In this document: positions 5,157 through 5,201 of the stretch, one piece after another
Numbering within the stretch: the stretch's first letter is position 1
How the letters are laid out: each line of letters begins with the position of its first letter
Origin: an uncultured Bacilli bacterium
GTDB lineage: Bacteria; Bacillota_I; Bacilli_A; RF39; UBA660
DNA: 5,201 nucleotides
Direction of reading: 5' to 3'
Assembly: GCA_944329545.1 (NCBI GenBank)
Contig: CALVIK010000037.1
Span: 1 to 5,201, forward strand
Notes under the pieces: model-generated
What the model saw: only the letters and a program-made list of their open reading frames with translations
Database searches by the model: none
Told to the model about the DNA's origin: nothing
Made by a program: the position numbers and the translations under genes

Positions 5157-5201
5157 ATGGAAAAGAAATTTTATACAGCTAAATACGATGCGGTATTTAA
5201 A
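5157..5201 (+). CDS. Probable Rpn/PD-(D/E)XK nuclease family transposase, N-terminus (partial)
   Basis: Only 15 codons are visible: ATG at 5157 after AAAAGGAGG, reading MEKKFYTAKYDAVFK and running off the window. The (T/N)xKYDxVFK start is typical of Rpn family recombination-promoting nucleases (PD-(D/E)XK, once annotated as putative transposases). In these it usually continues into IFG and precedes the catalytic D and ExK residues, none of which can be seen here. The gene has its own promoter and a terminator upstream, so it is independent of the xre-like gene. Family assignment from 15 residues is tentative; the existence of the gene is well supported by its start signals. Confidence 0.6.
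   Translation, partial: MEKKFYTAKYDAVFK

Noticed and set aside
4775..5201. Toxin-antitoxin pair formed by the xre-like gene and the next gene
   Set aside because: A terminator and a separate promoter lie between them, and the second gene looks like an Rpn-type nuclease/transposase rather than a paired toxin.

Overview
The window reads as part of the chromosome of a low-GC, walled member of the Bacillota, such as an uncultured gut Bacilli, Erysipelotrichia or RF39-type lineage. The placement is inferred from five points. The DNA is strongly AT-rich. Ribosome binding sites are strong and GGAGG-like. A tRNA-sensing T-box leader is present. A glutamate racemase implies peptidoglycan. TGA is used as a stop (rbfA and murI end in TGA) while TGG codes for Trp, so the mycoplasma code is not in use. 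A BspA-like surface-protein remnant and the start of an apparent Rpn/PD-(D/E)XK gene also fit a gut Bacillota or Tenericutes-like genome.

Layout. Positions 1-131 are the 3' end of infB (IF-2), closed by a short terminator. After a gap with a likely promoter comes rbfA (302-649). Its stop abuts a strong extended -10 promoter (650-678) that drives a complete T-box riboswitch (about 685-888) with a UCU (Ser) specifier. The T-box controls an unrecognised 132-residue coiled-coil protein (909-1307) and, one base after it, serS (1309-2592). A terminator hairpin follows serS. Then come murI (2643-3365) and mutM (3370-4191), separated by 4 nt, and a hairpin that can terminate in both directions. From 4208 to 4682 on the minus strand lies a decayed BspA/DUF285-type surface protein with a nonsense codon, a frameshift and an apparent loss of its repeat domain, although its promoter looks intact. 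A divergent small XRE-family regulator (4775-5038) follows. A 7-bp inverted repeat between the two overlaps the pseudogene promoter and is a likely operator. The window ends in the first 15 codons of an apparent Rpn-type nuclease/transposase gene (5157 onward).

Functionally the left part is translation (IF-2, the 30S maturation factor RbfA, and seryl-tRNA synthetase under uncharged tRNA-Ser control). The middle adds cell wall precursor supply (D-glutamate) and oxidative DNA repair. The right end is accessory or decaying DNA. No large undescribed system is visible. The most interesting items are the unknown gene inserted between the serine T-box and serS, the archaeal-like SerRS signature, the ACGT active site of MurI, the xre/BspA operator region, and the repeated placement of terminators on stop codons.
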